Shown here piece by piece: positions 1 to 12,285 of a stretch of 64,000 nt of DNA. Within the stretch, counting starts at the first letter, position 1, and the number at the start of each line of letters is the position of its first letter. The position numbers were made by a program, and so were the translations under genes. The stretch comes from Rhizodiscina lignyota (Eukaryota > Ascomycota > Dothideomycetes > Aulographales > Rhizodiscinaceae): positions 248,001 through 312,000 of the forward strand of contig ML978130.1 in NCBI GenBank assembly GCA_010015805.1, read 5' to 3'. The notes beneath the pieces are model-generated. The model was not told where the DNA came from. It saw nothing but the letters and a program-made list of their open reading frames with translations, and searched no databases.

Positions 1-469
1 AAACAGTTTCTTTCTTATGATACATTAGCCTCTTCATCTCTTTCGCGACTCTGTAACTCTGCCGCCACACTGTCACAGGTCATTTAAGACTCACGGGAAC
101 ACGATAGCAACAAGCGAGGCAGAAGAAAGGGCAGAGGGAAAGGCACATATGATCGTCGGACAGTGATGGTACACACGATCAGTCTAATCGGAAGACGACC
201 AGGTGTGGTATCAGCACACGGCCCAACAAACAGTTGTGAGGGGTGCTCAGTGAGACGTCATGTAGGGATTTGAGCAATTATATATCAATTTGAGTGGTTT
301 TAGGGCTGGGAAAATCTTACAGTAGTGTGTAAAAGCCCCTAGTCCCCTAGTTCTTTTAGTGCAGGCTCTCTATGATTCACAGTGTCGTTATTGTTATTAG
401 GAGTGAACGCGTGCCGCAGTGATCACAATTCTCACGCTCAAATTGTACACAGTACACAAAACGAGAGGA
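1..469. other. Intergenic, no gene seen
   Basis: No open frame with a recognisable product and no structured RNA was seen. It lies just past the stop codon of the minus-strand surface-protein gene and probably holds its 3' untranslated region. Confidence 0.6.
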
Positions 470-1287
470 TTATAGAACCAAGGCGCACAAAAATATGCCC
501 ATTATTGAGAGCCCAAGAAATGCGGTCCCAATGACACGGCCTCCCTCTCCTGTCGATCCGCCACCACTACTCCCGCTATTGTCACTACTGTCGCTACTTC
601 CTCCCGACGATGAATCTCCGCTCCCACTGGATCCACCCCCAGACGGAGTCGTAGTCGCACTTCCGCTACCGCCTGTAGTCGAGGAAGCCGCGCTCCCACC
701 GCTCGAGGCTGCGCCAGAAGCCATCCCGTTGCAATTGTTCGTAGCAGCGCAACACTTCTGTTCCCAATCTAGGGCCTGGCCACCCCCAGATGCGCAGCTC
801 GCACAGTCGTTGAACGCCTCGTTGAACGTGTTGCTGTATGTCACGTCGTACGCTGAGCCGCACATGCAAGATTCGAATGCGGAGGCGTCAGATGGGTCGC
901 CGCAGCTGTCGACGATATCTGGTCAATGTCAGAAGAGATGTCGGGTTGACTGGGCAGAGGGGACTCTATACCGCCAAACTGAGAACAGGCAACGGTGCAA
1001 TCATGTGCTACGCTCTGACAATTCGAGCGGAATTTGTCAGGCGCGGAGCCGGTGCCTTCGCATTGAACACATGCAGCGTTGGAGGAGGAAAAGGTCGCGT
1101 CGTTGCAGACGCACGACATGTAGACGGAATGGTCGTCTTCGTCATGTTCGCAGGAGTCGAGGAGGTCATTGTAGTTTGAACAGGCGTCTGAGCAGTCGTC
1201 TGATTGAGACTTGGCAAGTGGACTTGAAAGGAGAAGGAACAGGAATGCAAATGAGATCATATAACTGGCGCGATTGAAGAGATACAT
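470..1287 (-). CDS. Cys-rich GPI-anchored-type surface protein
   Basis: Seen: two exons (972-1287 and 470-918) join across a 53-bp intron (919-971) with donor GTATAG, branch-like TTCTGAC and acceptor CAG, giving 254 aa. The N-terminus is hydrophobic (FAFLFLLLSSPLAKS) and fits a signal peptide. Two Cys-rich modules follow, each with the order C-x3-AC, a Cys near DSC, C-x-C and a later CxxC, so the mature part looks like an internal duplication. After that comes a Ser/Gly/Thr-rich stretch of about 60 residues and a C-terminal hydrophobic tail ending in LCALVL, the layout of a GPI attachment signal. Start: the ATG at 1287 puts the signal peptide at the N-terminus. An in-frame codon at 1335 would add 16 residues. 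Inferred: a cell-wall or plasma-membrane outer-face protein; the ligand and function are unknown. Confident of the gene, less of the anchor. Confidence 0.8.
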
Positions 1288-2183
1288 TATGTGATCCGGA
1301 CGGTATTGAGATGAAATAGTCCTGAAATGATACAAAACTCTTTGAAGTCGGAGGGAAGTAGATTTCCTTTTATCTCACGGGGGAATGGGGAGTGCAATAA
1401 TAGATCGCGGTCGAGGTACTCATACCTCGCTTCCTGTGATAGGCGGCTGCTTTCGGCCATTGAGGCCTAGGCGAAGGCTGAAGACAAAGATCATGTAGTG
1501 CACCTGCAAGCCAACCGGCACAGGAGATCAAATAGCTGATATCCAGGCCAGTGGAGGGAGATTTCCTGTCGTGGCTTGAGTGTGGCTATAGGGGGCGTTT
1601 TCTAGATGCTGGAAGACCCTGACGCTATGACGGATCAGGCAAGGTTGAGGATTTGGGCTCTGGGGAAGCGAGAGCCTATCATATAGCGACGAAGCTTAAT
1701 TCGCGAACGCATTATCCCGATTAAGACAAGCCAAACGATTATGTTCCGTTATTTCGAGCCAAGCTCCACTCCAGAGGAGGTACCTGTTAACCCGGAAGCG
1801 ACACCTTGAAGGTTCTTCTCAGCACACAATCGGGCTCTATAGCGAAGAAGACGAGACGTGCTAGGGATTAGGAATGGAACGCGTCTTTGCTTTATGTCAG
1901 TGATGTGTGGTACTATATCATTAAGATGCCCATCATCGTTTGTAGGCGGTGATGACCAAGCTTAATGCTCATGTTGGTTGTCATAATCGAGCATCTGAAG
2001 CGCAGTCCCAGTCGGCAGTGAATATATGATGCATCGAGTGATTGGGTTGCCATTGCGCTGCGGGATGTAGTATCCGAAATCCTGATATAGTCTATGATAC
2101 AGTAAGTGGAGACTTTCAGAGGGCAAGCCTGATGGGCTTTAGTCTGTATACAAATTAACAGACTTGGACACAATTATTGGCAG
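1288..2183. other. Intergenic, no gene seen
   Basis: Contains the promoter side of the surface-protein gene and the 3' side of the methyltransferase gene. Only short, unrelated open frames occur; I see no supported feature. Confidence 0.6.
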
Positions 2184-3462
2184 TTACTCCACTCTCCGCA
2201 CAACAAACCTCATCCTGATCGCGCCCTCGTCCTCTCTCTTCTGCATCAACCCTTTCTCGGCTGTTTGGACCCCCTCACACGGCGAACCAACAACCACCTC
2301 CGTTCTGAATTTCATTCCCACCTCTTTGCCTACCCTATCCCAGAGCTCTTTCCAGCTCTCAGAATTGTGCCGATACCTCGGCCTCTCTCCCTTGAATCCA
2401 CTTAGCGCTGCCAGCCCTGGAGGGTCGTTCCCCAGCTGCTGCCCAATCACGAGCGTGTCGGGCTTTGGGGCGAGAAGCTGGATGACGCGGTGCGCGATAG
2501 CGAGCTGCTGGTTGTAGTCGAACAAGTGGAAAAATGAGCCTGTGTAGATGATGCTGAACTTTCCGTAGTGCTTTGTTAAGACCGAGGAATCGTCGAACAC
2601 GCCGGCCGGGAAGAAAGTTGCTTTCATCGTTTCGGGAGTATCCTCGAAGAGCTTATAGCCCAGTTGCAGAAATTCATCGTGTAAATCGCACCTGTAGAGG
2701 TTCTCAGGCAGTGCGCCGTCGAAGACCTGGTGCGGAGGCTTGTCAGTTCGTGATCAATGAGCGCAGCTCGACAGTAATATTTTGACAAGAGTAGCCCCAT
2801 AGCGGCACTTTTTACCCAGCCTCCTCGATTGAATTGATATAGGTTATGTTAGTAGAAGTTTTGCAATGGTGACAAACACTGGCCAAAGTATGTTGTTTTT
2901 GGCGCTGCTCTTGCTTGTCTTGAAGAGAAGACTTCGTTTCTTTTCCCCGTTCATCGAATCCAACTCTTTTGTCACTCCAAGCGCAGCAAATATATGTGAG
3001 GAGTGGGTAACGTACGAGTTGCCGTATTTCCTGCCCAAAGCAACATCCCAGATCGAGAAACTTCTCGCCGTCCTTAATGCGCATAAGGACTTCATCGTAC
3101 ACTGATGTTGATGGGAGCATGAGGTCAAGAAAGCGGTACATGCCGATACACGGGTACGGGAACTGCACTATCAGTATCGGGAATTCCCAGTTCCCAGCCA
3201 GCTTACAATGCTGAACGCCTCTTGTCTCTGATACTGAGTTAGCGGCTGAATATCTAACGACGAAAGGAAAGAGGAAACGAACAATCTTCTGAAGCCATTC
3301 ATCAATCTCCTCATTCGGAATCTTACTATACTCCCGCAACAGAGCCCGCGAGCTATCCTTAACCACGTTGGGTTTGGCGCCGTAGAACTCGAGGTGGAAG
3401 GGATTCTTCCTCTTCTCCTCCGGCGAGAGATCTGCTTGCTGGGGCAACACGCTGTCTGCCAT
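2184..3462 (-). CDS. Class I SAM-dependent methyltransferase
   Basis: Seen: four exons, 3283-3462, 3207-3227, 3016-3162 and 2184-2726, give 296 aa. Introns are 3228-3282 (branch GCTAAC), 3163-3206 (donor GTAAGC, branch ACTGAT) and 2727-3015 (donor GTACGT). Exon 2 is only 21 nt. Motif I, DLGCCFG at about residues 104-110, marks a Rossmann SAM-binding site. FYGAKPNVV, PYPCIGMYRFLDL and a late LAPKPDTLVIGQQ strand match a fungal methyltransferase group that includes enzymes acting on meroterpenoid-type acids. The ATG at 3462 was chosen because the conserved part starts right after it; the frame stays open upstream with no further ATG needed. Inferred: a small-molecule methyltransferase; substrate unknown. 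No polyketide or terpene backbone gene lies nearby. The 289-bp third intron is unusually long for this window and could hide another small exon. Confidence 0.8.
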
Positions 3463-4146
3463 ATTAATCGCTGAATTCCGATAATACCTGGGGCTAGTTG
3501 TTCTTGTGACTACACGCAATGTCCTCAATTTTCGTAGACGGGCTGATATTGAAAGTCGAAATGCTTGCCGAGTGACCAGCGACAGCATGGAGGCTCAATT
3601 AGTTGAACGGGGCCATCCAAGAAGCCTCCAGTCCTTGCAATATCAAGGAAACTCCTTTCCGCTACAGAGTAATTCCACGATTTTATATCTAGAGCTAAAT
3701 ATGGCTTGGATCGTATATCGGTGTCCAAGAATGTCCAAAGGGCGCATTCCGACTCGCCAAGGCCAGTCAGGTGGATCCACTAGCAATGTTCGAGCCGATA
3801 CTTGCCGCAGTTCGCGTGTGTATTCGGAATGCTCTACAAAACCATCAGTGACATTTGCAAATGCAAAAGTATTGCTACTGAGAGTATAATGGCGCTTAAT
3901 TTTCTTTTACGCATGGTCATTTTCCCGGTCCATCTTGAATCGAGTGTCCTATTAACTGCATGGGCTGAATTTGGAGGTTTGATATTGAAGAGCACTCTAC
4001 CGAATGGATTCTGGCTAGATGGACAGGCCTTCAGTCAGAACAGTTCTGGTTCTTCGTGACTGGAACTCCTCTTCCCCGGATATGGTCCGAAGTCTTGAAT
4101 TAAATCTCTATTTCCGGCTGAATCTCGAGAGATTTAATAAGAAACT
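3463..4146. other. Intergenic, no gene seen
   Basis: Lies between the methyltransferase start and the ANL-like gene stop, both on the minus strand. A plus-strand frame at 3506-3889 has no recognisable domain and overlaps the likely methyltransferase promoter, so I leave it out. Confidence 0.6.
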
Positions 4147-5983
4147 CTACAAGTCTGGCTTGCCGCTGCTATCACAAGAGTACGCAAGTGTGTTGTCATC
4201 TCTGAAAGTTCCCGCAATGCCCAGTCGAGCCTCGCCTCCACTGACTGCTGGTCCAGATACTACAATCTGCGCATTGTCAACTCCAATCGAACTTTGAAAG
4301 CATGAGATAGATGCACTCACCTCTCCCTCATAATTCTCATCCGTAGTCTTTCTGTTTCCCTTATCCACAAGTTTGACTTCAACGGAGCTCAGCACCGCAC
4401 CAAAGTGACCGTACCGATCTCCATCCTTCCCTAGTCCTGTTCTGTAATCATAGATGTTCGTCTGTGCCACAGCGCCCGCAACTTTGGGAGTTGTGAGTGC
4501 GTACACAACTCGCGCCCCCGTGAGGACTCTGAGATCACTTAATGCGTTCTCACTCAATGGCTTCTCAGCACCCCCCGTCTTCTCCGACAAAAACAGCACA
4601 CGCAACTTGCCTGGCGTTGTGCCTAATGCTGCTTTGCTCGGAGCGTTGATGCGAGTTAGTGCATTGTCGACGGGCATGCGACCGGCTTGCAGTGCCTTTG
4701 TCGCAGAGAAGTGGGCCATTTTGGTCATTACACCCGTTGCTCCTTTAGCATGGTTGGACTGCAAAGTCGCGCCCGCTGTTGCAGAAGCCACGATGATCGT
4801 CGGAGCGATACTCTTTGCTGCATCCGTGATGTCGACGACTGGTCCAGCTACGGAGTTGAGTGCAAGTGTTGCATGGCAGAATAGTGCTGCAAGGGTTAAG
4901 CAAAGCGTGTAGCTATTCGTAAGTGCATCCGCTGGGAGGAACAAATCCGAAGGCGTAAATCGCTGGGCAGGCGGAAGGGCCGTGATGAGTGCGCCAATAG
5001 CTGAAATAAGGTTTGCCTGCGTGAACGTAACGATTTCGAAGCTCTTTGTATTCTCTTGCCATGACAAAGTGATGACATCTCCTGGCGTACCTCTAGCAGG
5101 AAGCTCAGAGCTATTGCCATTCGAGGCGTCCTTGACAAGCTCATGCCAGACAGCGACATCAATCTTGCCGCCAACATCTTCGGGAACTTCCGTCCAATCC
5201 ATATGCCGTGATGTCTCTTCAACGACCCATATGGCTTGTTTTAGACTGGCGCATGCCTTCGTGATGTTTTCGAGTGGGAGGGCGCCTGCTTCGGCAATAA
5301 GGCATTCGGCATTGGTCGACTTGAGCTGTTCGCATACAGCATCATGCGGCTGGTTGTATGGTAACAGGATGATATCGAGTCCGAAGTATGCTCCAGCTAC
5401 ACAAAGTCAGCGCAGTTCATTGAAGGCCGAGGCAATACACACCGAAGAGTGCTGACAACAGTTCCACCGAGTTTGGCAGATATACCGCGACTCTTTTCAC
5501 TCCGGCCTTCCTAATTCCCTCTCCGATGGCGCCAATCTCTCTTCCCATTTGTCTCAGATCAACATCATCGACCTTCTCCCTGCCAAATACTGTAACAATC
5601 TTTCCCTTCTCACTCTTTCCTCCCCCTCCAGGAAGCTCCAGCGGTATTTCTCCACTCACTCTCCTCCAAACATCTCTCAAGTCCCCATCCTTGCCCGCGC
5701 TATACATTGGCGCTCCTGGCGGTCTGACGTTCAAGCCCGTCTTGAGTGGGTAACCGTGTGGAACTTCATGGCTTCTGTAGACGGCAGACTCGCCTGGCTG
5801 GCGAACAAGCGACGCAGCTGACTGCCGCAGCAGTAACATAGGGTGCGTGTCCGGCTCATCGGGGAGGAGTATGCAGTACGCTATAAAGGAGAAGAGTGTG
5901 AGGGCGATGAGGGTCGTGTAGATATTCCATGCTGAGAGTAGCTGTGAGAGCTGCACGTCCAGCTGCTCTACGAGGCCAGTCAT
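4147..5983 (-). CDS. AMP-binding (ANL)-like membrane protein
   Basis: Seen: three exons, 5443-5983, 4321-5396 and 4147-4266, give 578 aa. The introns are 5397-5442 (46 bp, donor GTGTGT) and 4267-4320 (54 bp, donor GTGAGT). One membrane segment lies near residues 17-40. Then come PGESAVYRS, VAVYLPNSVELLSALFG (an ANL-fold strand and helix) and a late region DLRVLTGARVVYALTTPKVAG, VEVKLVDKGN and IVVSGPAVSGG, matching the end of the large ANL domain. The usual Ser/Thr/Gly-rich AMP-binding loop is not evident, and the protein stops before the small C-terminal domain that holds the catalytic Lys in acyl-CoA ligases. Known: a conserved fungal family with this architecture is annotated as AMP-dependent synthetase. 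Inferred: a divergent, possibly non-catalytic acyl-activating-enzyme relative anchored in a membrane. Confidence 0.75.
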
Positions 5984-6965
5984 GGTTGCTGGAGGAATTC
6001 TAAAATTCGTGGGGTTCGAAGAGAAGGTGACGTTGAGGTGAGGGTGAGGTGGCAGGGTATCTTGCGAGGTAAAGGATGGTGATACTGCTTATCCGGCGCG
6101 ATGCTGCGGCTAGTGATGCAATGCAGGCGGTAGCTCACGCAGGGTTGGGCACAGGCCAAGGCAGAGAGCGGTACCCGAGGCACCTGATCTTAGGGGAGTA
6201 AGGCACCGAACATCCTCAGCCGGCCCTTCAATCGGCGACGTCCACGCTCTCTTGTCATCATCCACCTCTCAACGGTGTGCCGAATGTGCCATTGCCGTCA
6301 TAATAGAATTAGTATTCAATATACAGCTTTGAACATTGTACCTCGCCTATTTGAGTCGCCATCGACCTCTCCACTGTGCATTGTTTAATGCTCCCTTCCG
6401 GTAGCAAGCAGCATCCACCTCTCGTGCAGCCGGAATTCTTACTTGCCATTTCCTTGCTATTGCGCAACTATCTTTCACGTAAAATTTGTGCGCTATATCA
6501 AAATCACGTCTTACCCAGATGTCAATTATGTTCAAGATGCTTTATTAGTCTGGCATCGGCCGCCCGTTCCGGCAAAGGGCATTCAACTCCCAGCTACCTG
6601 AATTCATTCCGACCAGCCTTACGCGCGACCTCTATATACGACACAGGACAGCAGCTTGGCGAGATTGCCCATATGCCAGCAATTCCCGCACTCCATCGGA
6701 CAATCGAGATTCAAGTGAGGTGTGCCGTAATTATTGGCGTAGATCTGAATCGTTGCCCTGTGGTGGGGGCCAGCCAGCTTCCTTGTGTCACGCATTCGAT
6801 ATGATTTCATTTACCAAACCTCATCATTTGATCAGGGGCATTATTCGCGAGGATAGAAGGTTTAAAATGGATCTTATCCGCACGCTATGTTTTTGTTTAT
6901 TAAGAGTCAGGCCATTCGCTCGCTCTGGGAAACACTGAGACACTTGACAGTGTTCAGTCGTCGTC
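5984..6965. other. Divergent promoter region, no gene seen
   Basis: Separates the minus-strand ANL-like gene from the plus-strand xylanase gene and so should carry both promoters. One GTGGGG, which fits the CreA consensus SYGGRG, lies at 6763-6768, about 200 bp before the xylanase start. No GGCTAA or GGCTAG (XlnR-type) site was noticed on either strand. A frame at 6376-6804 has no recognisable domain. Confidence 0.5.
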
Positions 6966-7761
<796 letters not shown>

Positions 7762-8007
7762 GTCCACAAACTCTAATATATTGGACATTATTTCTCGCTA
7801 CAGATGGAGACAAGTGAATATCCGTCGAGCTTCTCGTAAATATCTTTTGAAATTGTCTTCAATGTACATATTTCTCTCGAGCCCAACATCCGTTGTGTGA
7901 CCGAGATTCATTGAGAAAGCACGAAGCTCGATACATTCCGATGATCCACGGCTACTCGAACATGAAGACTTCTAATTGTTTACTCTTGCCTCTCGAATCG
8001 GATCCAA

Positions 8008-9573
8008 TTACATGATGAAGACTTGTGGTTCCGGAAGCAGTTCAGGCCAGTCCTCTTTTATACCCTCCGTCCAAATTCTCTTCAGAAGCTTTAGGGCTAT
8101 GGGTATATTTACAAATCCATTACGGCGATACTGTCTCTCCAAGAATTGCTCAAAATACATCCGGTACTCGGGGGTGCTGCTTTCCGATGCGGCGATGAAG
8201 ACGGGCCAGACGAGAACATGCTCGCCTGGCGATCCCTCTGGGAGCGACTGCACTGTCCTCACGAAGTGACCCACCATCCCCCTCGATGCTGTGGTCGCGC
8301 CTTTGGTCAACACACGATCAAGGTATATGTCGTACGCGTGTTGTCTCAGCTCGGCTATGAGATTAAATGTAGGCGAATATTTGGGATGCAGCCGGCCGTA
8401 GTAATGCAGGCAATCAAAGCTTTGCTGCGCCTGGTATGTTAAAGCGTGCACGCCCGCGTCGCGGTTAAGGAACGGTGCAGCGTATACGCGCATCCTGGAC
8501 GTGTCATCAGTGACTTCGAAAAATCACACTTGCAGGTTTGGCGGCGGGTGCGGGCTCTTACTTGCGTATTTGCCGTAGCGAAAACTCTGCCATCTCACTG
8601 CCATCCAGGAGCCTGCTCTCGCCGCCAACCGCGTCAAGAGCAGACTGCAACATATGAAACACGAGGGGGAAGTCACAACATCCGTTGACCATGACGACAA
8701 CAAGGAGCACGACTAGCGCCAGAATGACGAAGCGCCTCGTCTGCTGGTCACACCCAGTCAAGTTTCTTCTGTGTTGTAGCTCGCGGATTGCCTGTCCATA
8801 GAGCTTGTTCGGATCGGCCACTCTCTGATCGGGAGCCCTGCCGGTGAGGTGAAATGCCGACGCGGCCAATACGGCGCTCATGACCAGATTATCGATACAT
8901 GCGATGGGAAGGATCGAGTGTCGCCATCCATTGTGATCATCGTCGACCACGACCATGTGCGGAGCAATGTTGTCTGAGACTTCAGGAGGAGCATCATTAC
9001 TGTACGATCTTTCAAAGGGCCTTTCGAGGGCAAAGCCACTCACAATACATGAGCAGAAATTCTTTCCACGGTTCTAAACGACCTAATTCAGGCACTAGCG
9101 ACGTTGGTCGCCAGAAGAACTTTGGCAACCCAAGGGCACCTGCAACGTAGACTTCATCGCTGCCGATGGAAGTGGAATAAAGCGGGCCAGACATGGACGT
9201 GGAGTCGATGCTCAGATCCAAGACTTCGTCGCCAGAGTCGATCCGGGCAGACTCGAACTGAGAGCAATTCACGGCGCCACCAAAGTCATCAGGATTCAAA
9301 AGACCTTTTCTCCTAGCTCTTCTCTTCTTGTCTGATGGCACAAGCACATCACGGAATCTGTATTTAACGCCGAACCCACTGCAGGTTAAGCCTTTCGAGT
9401 CGCACTTGTAGCAACTCGGTCTTGTCCCATCGCAGTGGATTCGGCGCTGAGAGCACTGGTAACAACCTGCCCGATGCGTGAGCGTTCGACCTAACTACAC
9501 CGCCATCACTATTCTCCAAGATACCATACGCACCTTTGACTTTCGGGACATACGGACGTGGTTTACGGACCAT
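8008..9573 (-). CDS. Zn2Cys6 fungal transcription factor
   Basis: Seen: four exons, 9534-9573, 9044-9490, 8562-8973 and 8008-8494, give 461 aa. Introns are 9491-9533 (43 bp, donor GTGCGT), 8974-9043 (donor GTGAGT) and 8495-8561 (donor GTAAGA, branch CTGAT). The Cys residues at about 23, 26, 33, 40, 43 and 50 follow the exact C-x2-C-x6-C-x6-C-x2-C-x6-C spacing of a binuclear zinc cluster. The rest, with DDDHNGWRHSILPIA, SAVLAASAFHLTG and a C-terminal IALKLLKRIWTEG, fits the fungal-specific regulatory domain of the PF11951 type. Known: such proteins bind CGG-containing sites as dimers. Its target is unknown. It converges with the xylanase gene, but a regulatory link would be a guess. The first exon is only 40 nt and encodes the basic N-terminus. 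Confidence 0.88.
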
Positions 9574-11121
9574 GGTTTTCGATGAGACACCTTCTCCATC
9601 TCAACACGTCGGACAGAATGCGAGTCGAGTAGACATCTCCGGAAACGGATGCTCTTGCGTGGTTCTTGAAGACGACTTAATGGTTTGAGCGCAAGCGATG
9701 GCGGTTGAAGTCTGGACCAGCGTCCCATACTCCGCCTTTATCGTGATTTCCCCACCGCGCGATGCCATAAAAGGGGCGGTTGTGGCCGACGCTATTCCAC
9801 ATCTGGAAATTTTAATGAGAGCACTCACGACGACACACTCAGCAAGAAATTCCGGGTTCACTTCAATTTCATCCCGTCGCTATAAGCTTGATTGGCCGGG
9901 CAGACTTCTGCATTCTCTTGATTACTCTATCATAATTCTATGGAGATCTCAACCGACGCTGAATCGTGAGCAGCCAGGAAAAGCTCGGGAGTCCTGAGGA
10001 AAATCTCGATGGCCCCGCGCATTGCACATAATAAGGACAGAAGACCTTCGTTTCACCCAATATACACTGTTTTCTATAGTCCGGATTCTCTCAAGTAACC
10101 CTCCCGGGTGCCTACTTTGTGTCCCGCGGCCTTTGCGCCAATTGCCGTTACCGACGAAGGAGACTTGTTCGACACCAGAGTCCGAACTGAAAGACACATA
10201 GGATTCGGAACTGCCGCCGGATTTCTCCATGGACGATCGAAGCATCCCGGCGCCTGAATGTGACAATTTATTGAAAGAACAATGCCAGGTGAAGTGAGAT
10301 GGGATGGCCAAGTTCAGGAGGACATTGAGGTCTTCGTTGGTTTTATATACGAAATCTTGGAGGACTTGGATGAACAGAGGAATGTGCCTAATGGGAATGA
10401 TTCCGTCGGGTACCATATCACTCATGGGCTGTAATTCCATGCGTCTGGGACTTGTTCCAGTTACAGGATACAGGACGTCTCCCGGGTATCCGCGCTCGGA
10501 GTGGGCTGTGGGCCTCTGGCCATCTCTCGGGTTGGGTAAGATTGTTCAAGTTGTTCTCACTCCCATTACTCCATACAGGATAGCAGTTAGCACGAAGCCG
10601 TTCATATGCTACCCCATACTACTAGGTTTGTAACCGTGGGAAATACACCCAAGATATCCGGCCACGAATCTTATACATTGATACAAAATATATCAGCCGG
10701 CGGAGATAGGGGTCAGTGCACTGGCTCTCATCTTATTTAGATACAGGATAGTCAAAGCCAAGTAATGTTAGGAATAAAGCAGATATGTCGGCCGGATGCG
10801 TGCCGCAGGACAAATCTTTCGCCTGAGACGATCGGCTTTGAGCCACAATATTTTAACTTCATGTTGAGAAGACCTGTATAAAACAATGAGTGGCTTCTAC
10901 ACTCCCTTTCAGATTAATAGACGACCTTAAAAGCTTTCAGCACAGCTTCCCAGACACTGACCATGTGTTAAAGCATGTTTGTAGCAGCGGCGCAGATCAA
11001 TATATTCACTTATCAATTTGTCATAACCAAGTATACAGTCAAATCTAAACTGCATTCTCTTGCGGGGTAATGCGTTTCCTGCGCTCATCTGAAAGAGAAT
11101 CCCATCATACCTTGTGAGTGA
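9574..11121. other. Intergenic, one doubtful small frame
   Basis: Holds the promoter of the Zn2Cys6 gene and the 3' side of the oxygenase gene. Apart from the candidate frame at 9949-10440 I see nothing; 10441-11121 is AT-rich with no gene. Confidence 0.5.
9949..10440 (-). CDS. Hypothetical protein, doubtful
   Basis: A 163-codon frame begins with ATG at 10440. The first third (GIIPIRHIPLFIQVLQDFVY) looks like a folded helical segment. The rest is Ser/Arg-rich and has no motif I recognise. It could be one exon of a larger gene that includes another minus-strand frame at 9601-9861, but I could not find a splice that joins them convincingly. No function is proposed. Confidence 0.25.
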   Translation of the reverse strand: MELQPMSDMVPDGIIPIRHIPLFIQVLQDFVYKTNEDLNVLLNLAIPSHFTWHCSFNKLSHSGAGMLRSSMEKSGGSSESYVSFSSDSGVEQVSFVGNGNWRKGRGTQSRHPGGLLERIRTIENSVYWVKRRSSVLIMCNARGHRDFPQDSRAFPGCSRFSVG

Positions 11122-12285
11122 TTAATCTTCTAACTCGACCATCTCAACCAGCATGGTCTCGATGTACTGCTTCTGTTCCCTTAGGAAGTTTTTGACGCCA
11201 GCTGTGTCAAAGGGACGCTTGGAGCGCTCGCGCTCGCGGACTTTCTTTGACAAAGCTCGCAGACGATCCCCGATAACCTCCAGTCGGTATTCCGTGTACT
11301 GGCTATACAGGTCCGAAATATTGCTGATAGCGCGCATGCCCGTCAGGACTGTCTCGTCCCTAATGAGTGGCGATTTGGGCCTGAATGCAGTCACCATGCT
11401 AATGCGCTCCGGGACGCCGAAGGACTTCAGCGCCTGGTGTTCGATGTAACGGCCTTGCATGACTACCGCGGTGCCCTAATGATGCATTAGTCTAGCTACG
11501 GACAGCGACTTCCTCCGCTATTATCTTCTCTTTTCTTACATACTATAGCTGGTCCGCGGACATTCATGGTTCCACCACTACCGAGCCGCATGGCCGTCTC
11601 ACCTCCCACCATGCCCACACATTCCGAAAGCATCGTGACGCAGACGAAGGGGTAGCTGTCTCGGTGCCAAGCGAAGGCAGACACATCGTCCTCCGGCCCA
11701 GCCTTACCCCGGGAAACCTCGATACTCATATCGTTGATCGAGACATTGATATGGCCGACATCCATGTCCATGGCGGTGACGAGCTCGATGCCGGCAATCT
11801 TGGAGATGGCTTCGAGGACCTCGGGGCTCTTCCAGGCATCGAATATGAATGGGGCTAGTCTGCGCATCGGGCCTGATTAGCAAAATAACAGGCTTGTGGC
11901 TGAGGTAGGCTGCAACTCACGCTGGGCCATAGCCTCTAATCATATTACTCGCAAAGTCTGAAGTGTATTGGAAGTTTGTGAGGACGGGTTCGCTGAAGAT
12001 TTCGGCCCTCATTTGCTGCACAGCTTCTGGAGTGAACAGAGAGAAGGGCTCTGAGGCTGCGGTATCCGAGATGCCGGCCCCCTCGAGGCCGATCTCCGTC
12101 ATAGTATAGATCGTATTGGGATGTACAATGTTCAGGTGCTTATTTGGGTCGAAGGCTACCTTTCGAGTGTCTCGAGCCTCATCGGCCAGATATTGGGGTA
12201 GCTGGTTGGTCGGGCGGGTGGCCTTATCCAGCTTTGGGCCTACCACAAGAGGCGGCGCTGAGGGTAATAGAATAGTAGTAGCCAT
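11122..12285 (-). CDS. 2OG-Fe(II) oxygenase-like protein
   Basis: Seen: three exons, 11921-12285, 11544-11859 and 11122-11475, give 344 aa. Introns are 11860-11920 (donor GTGAGT, acceptor CGCAG) and 11476-11543 (donor GTATGT, acceptor ATTAG). AWHRDSYPF supplies an H-x-D pair (about His187 and Asp189), the first two iron ligands of the double-stranded beta-helix fold. GGETAMRLGSG and AVVMQGRYIEHQALKSFG follow, where His at about residue 240 is the likely third ligand and PERIS supplies a following Arg. The C-terminus (ERERSKRPFDTAGVKNFL) is charged and helical. Known: this layout is shared by a fungal family of uncharacterised oxygenases. Inferred: oxidation of a small molecule using 2-oxoglutarate; substrate unknown. 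Beyond the recalled family match, support is the motif set and clean splicing. Confidence 0.75.

Noticed and set aside
495-1277. Long plus-strand frame of 260 codons over the surface-protein gene
   Set aside because: It is antisense to the Cys-rich gene. Its Pro/Leu-rich content is the shadow of Ser/Gly codons, and the minus strand has the signal peptide, Cys pattern and clean intron.
6376-6804. 142-codon plus-strand frame before the xylanase
   Set aside because: No domain; lies in the divergent promoter; Cys/Leu/Arg-rich composition expected by chance.
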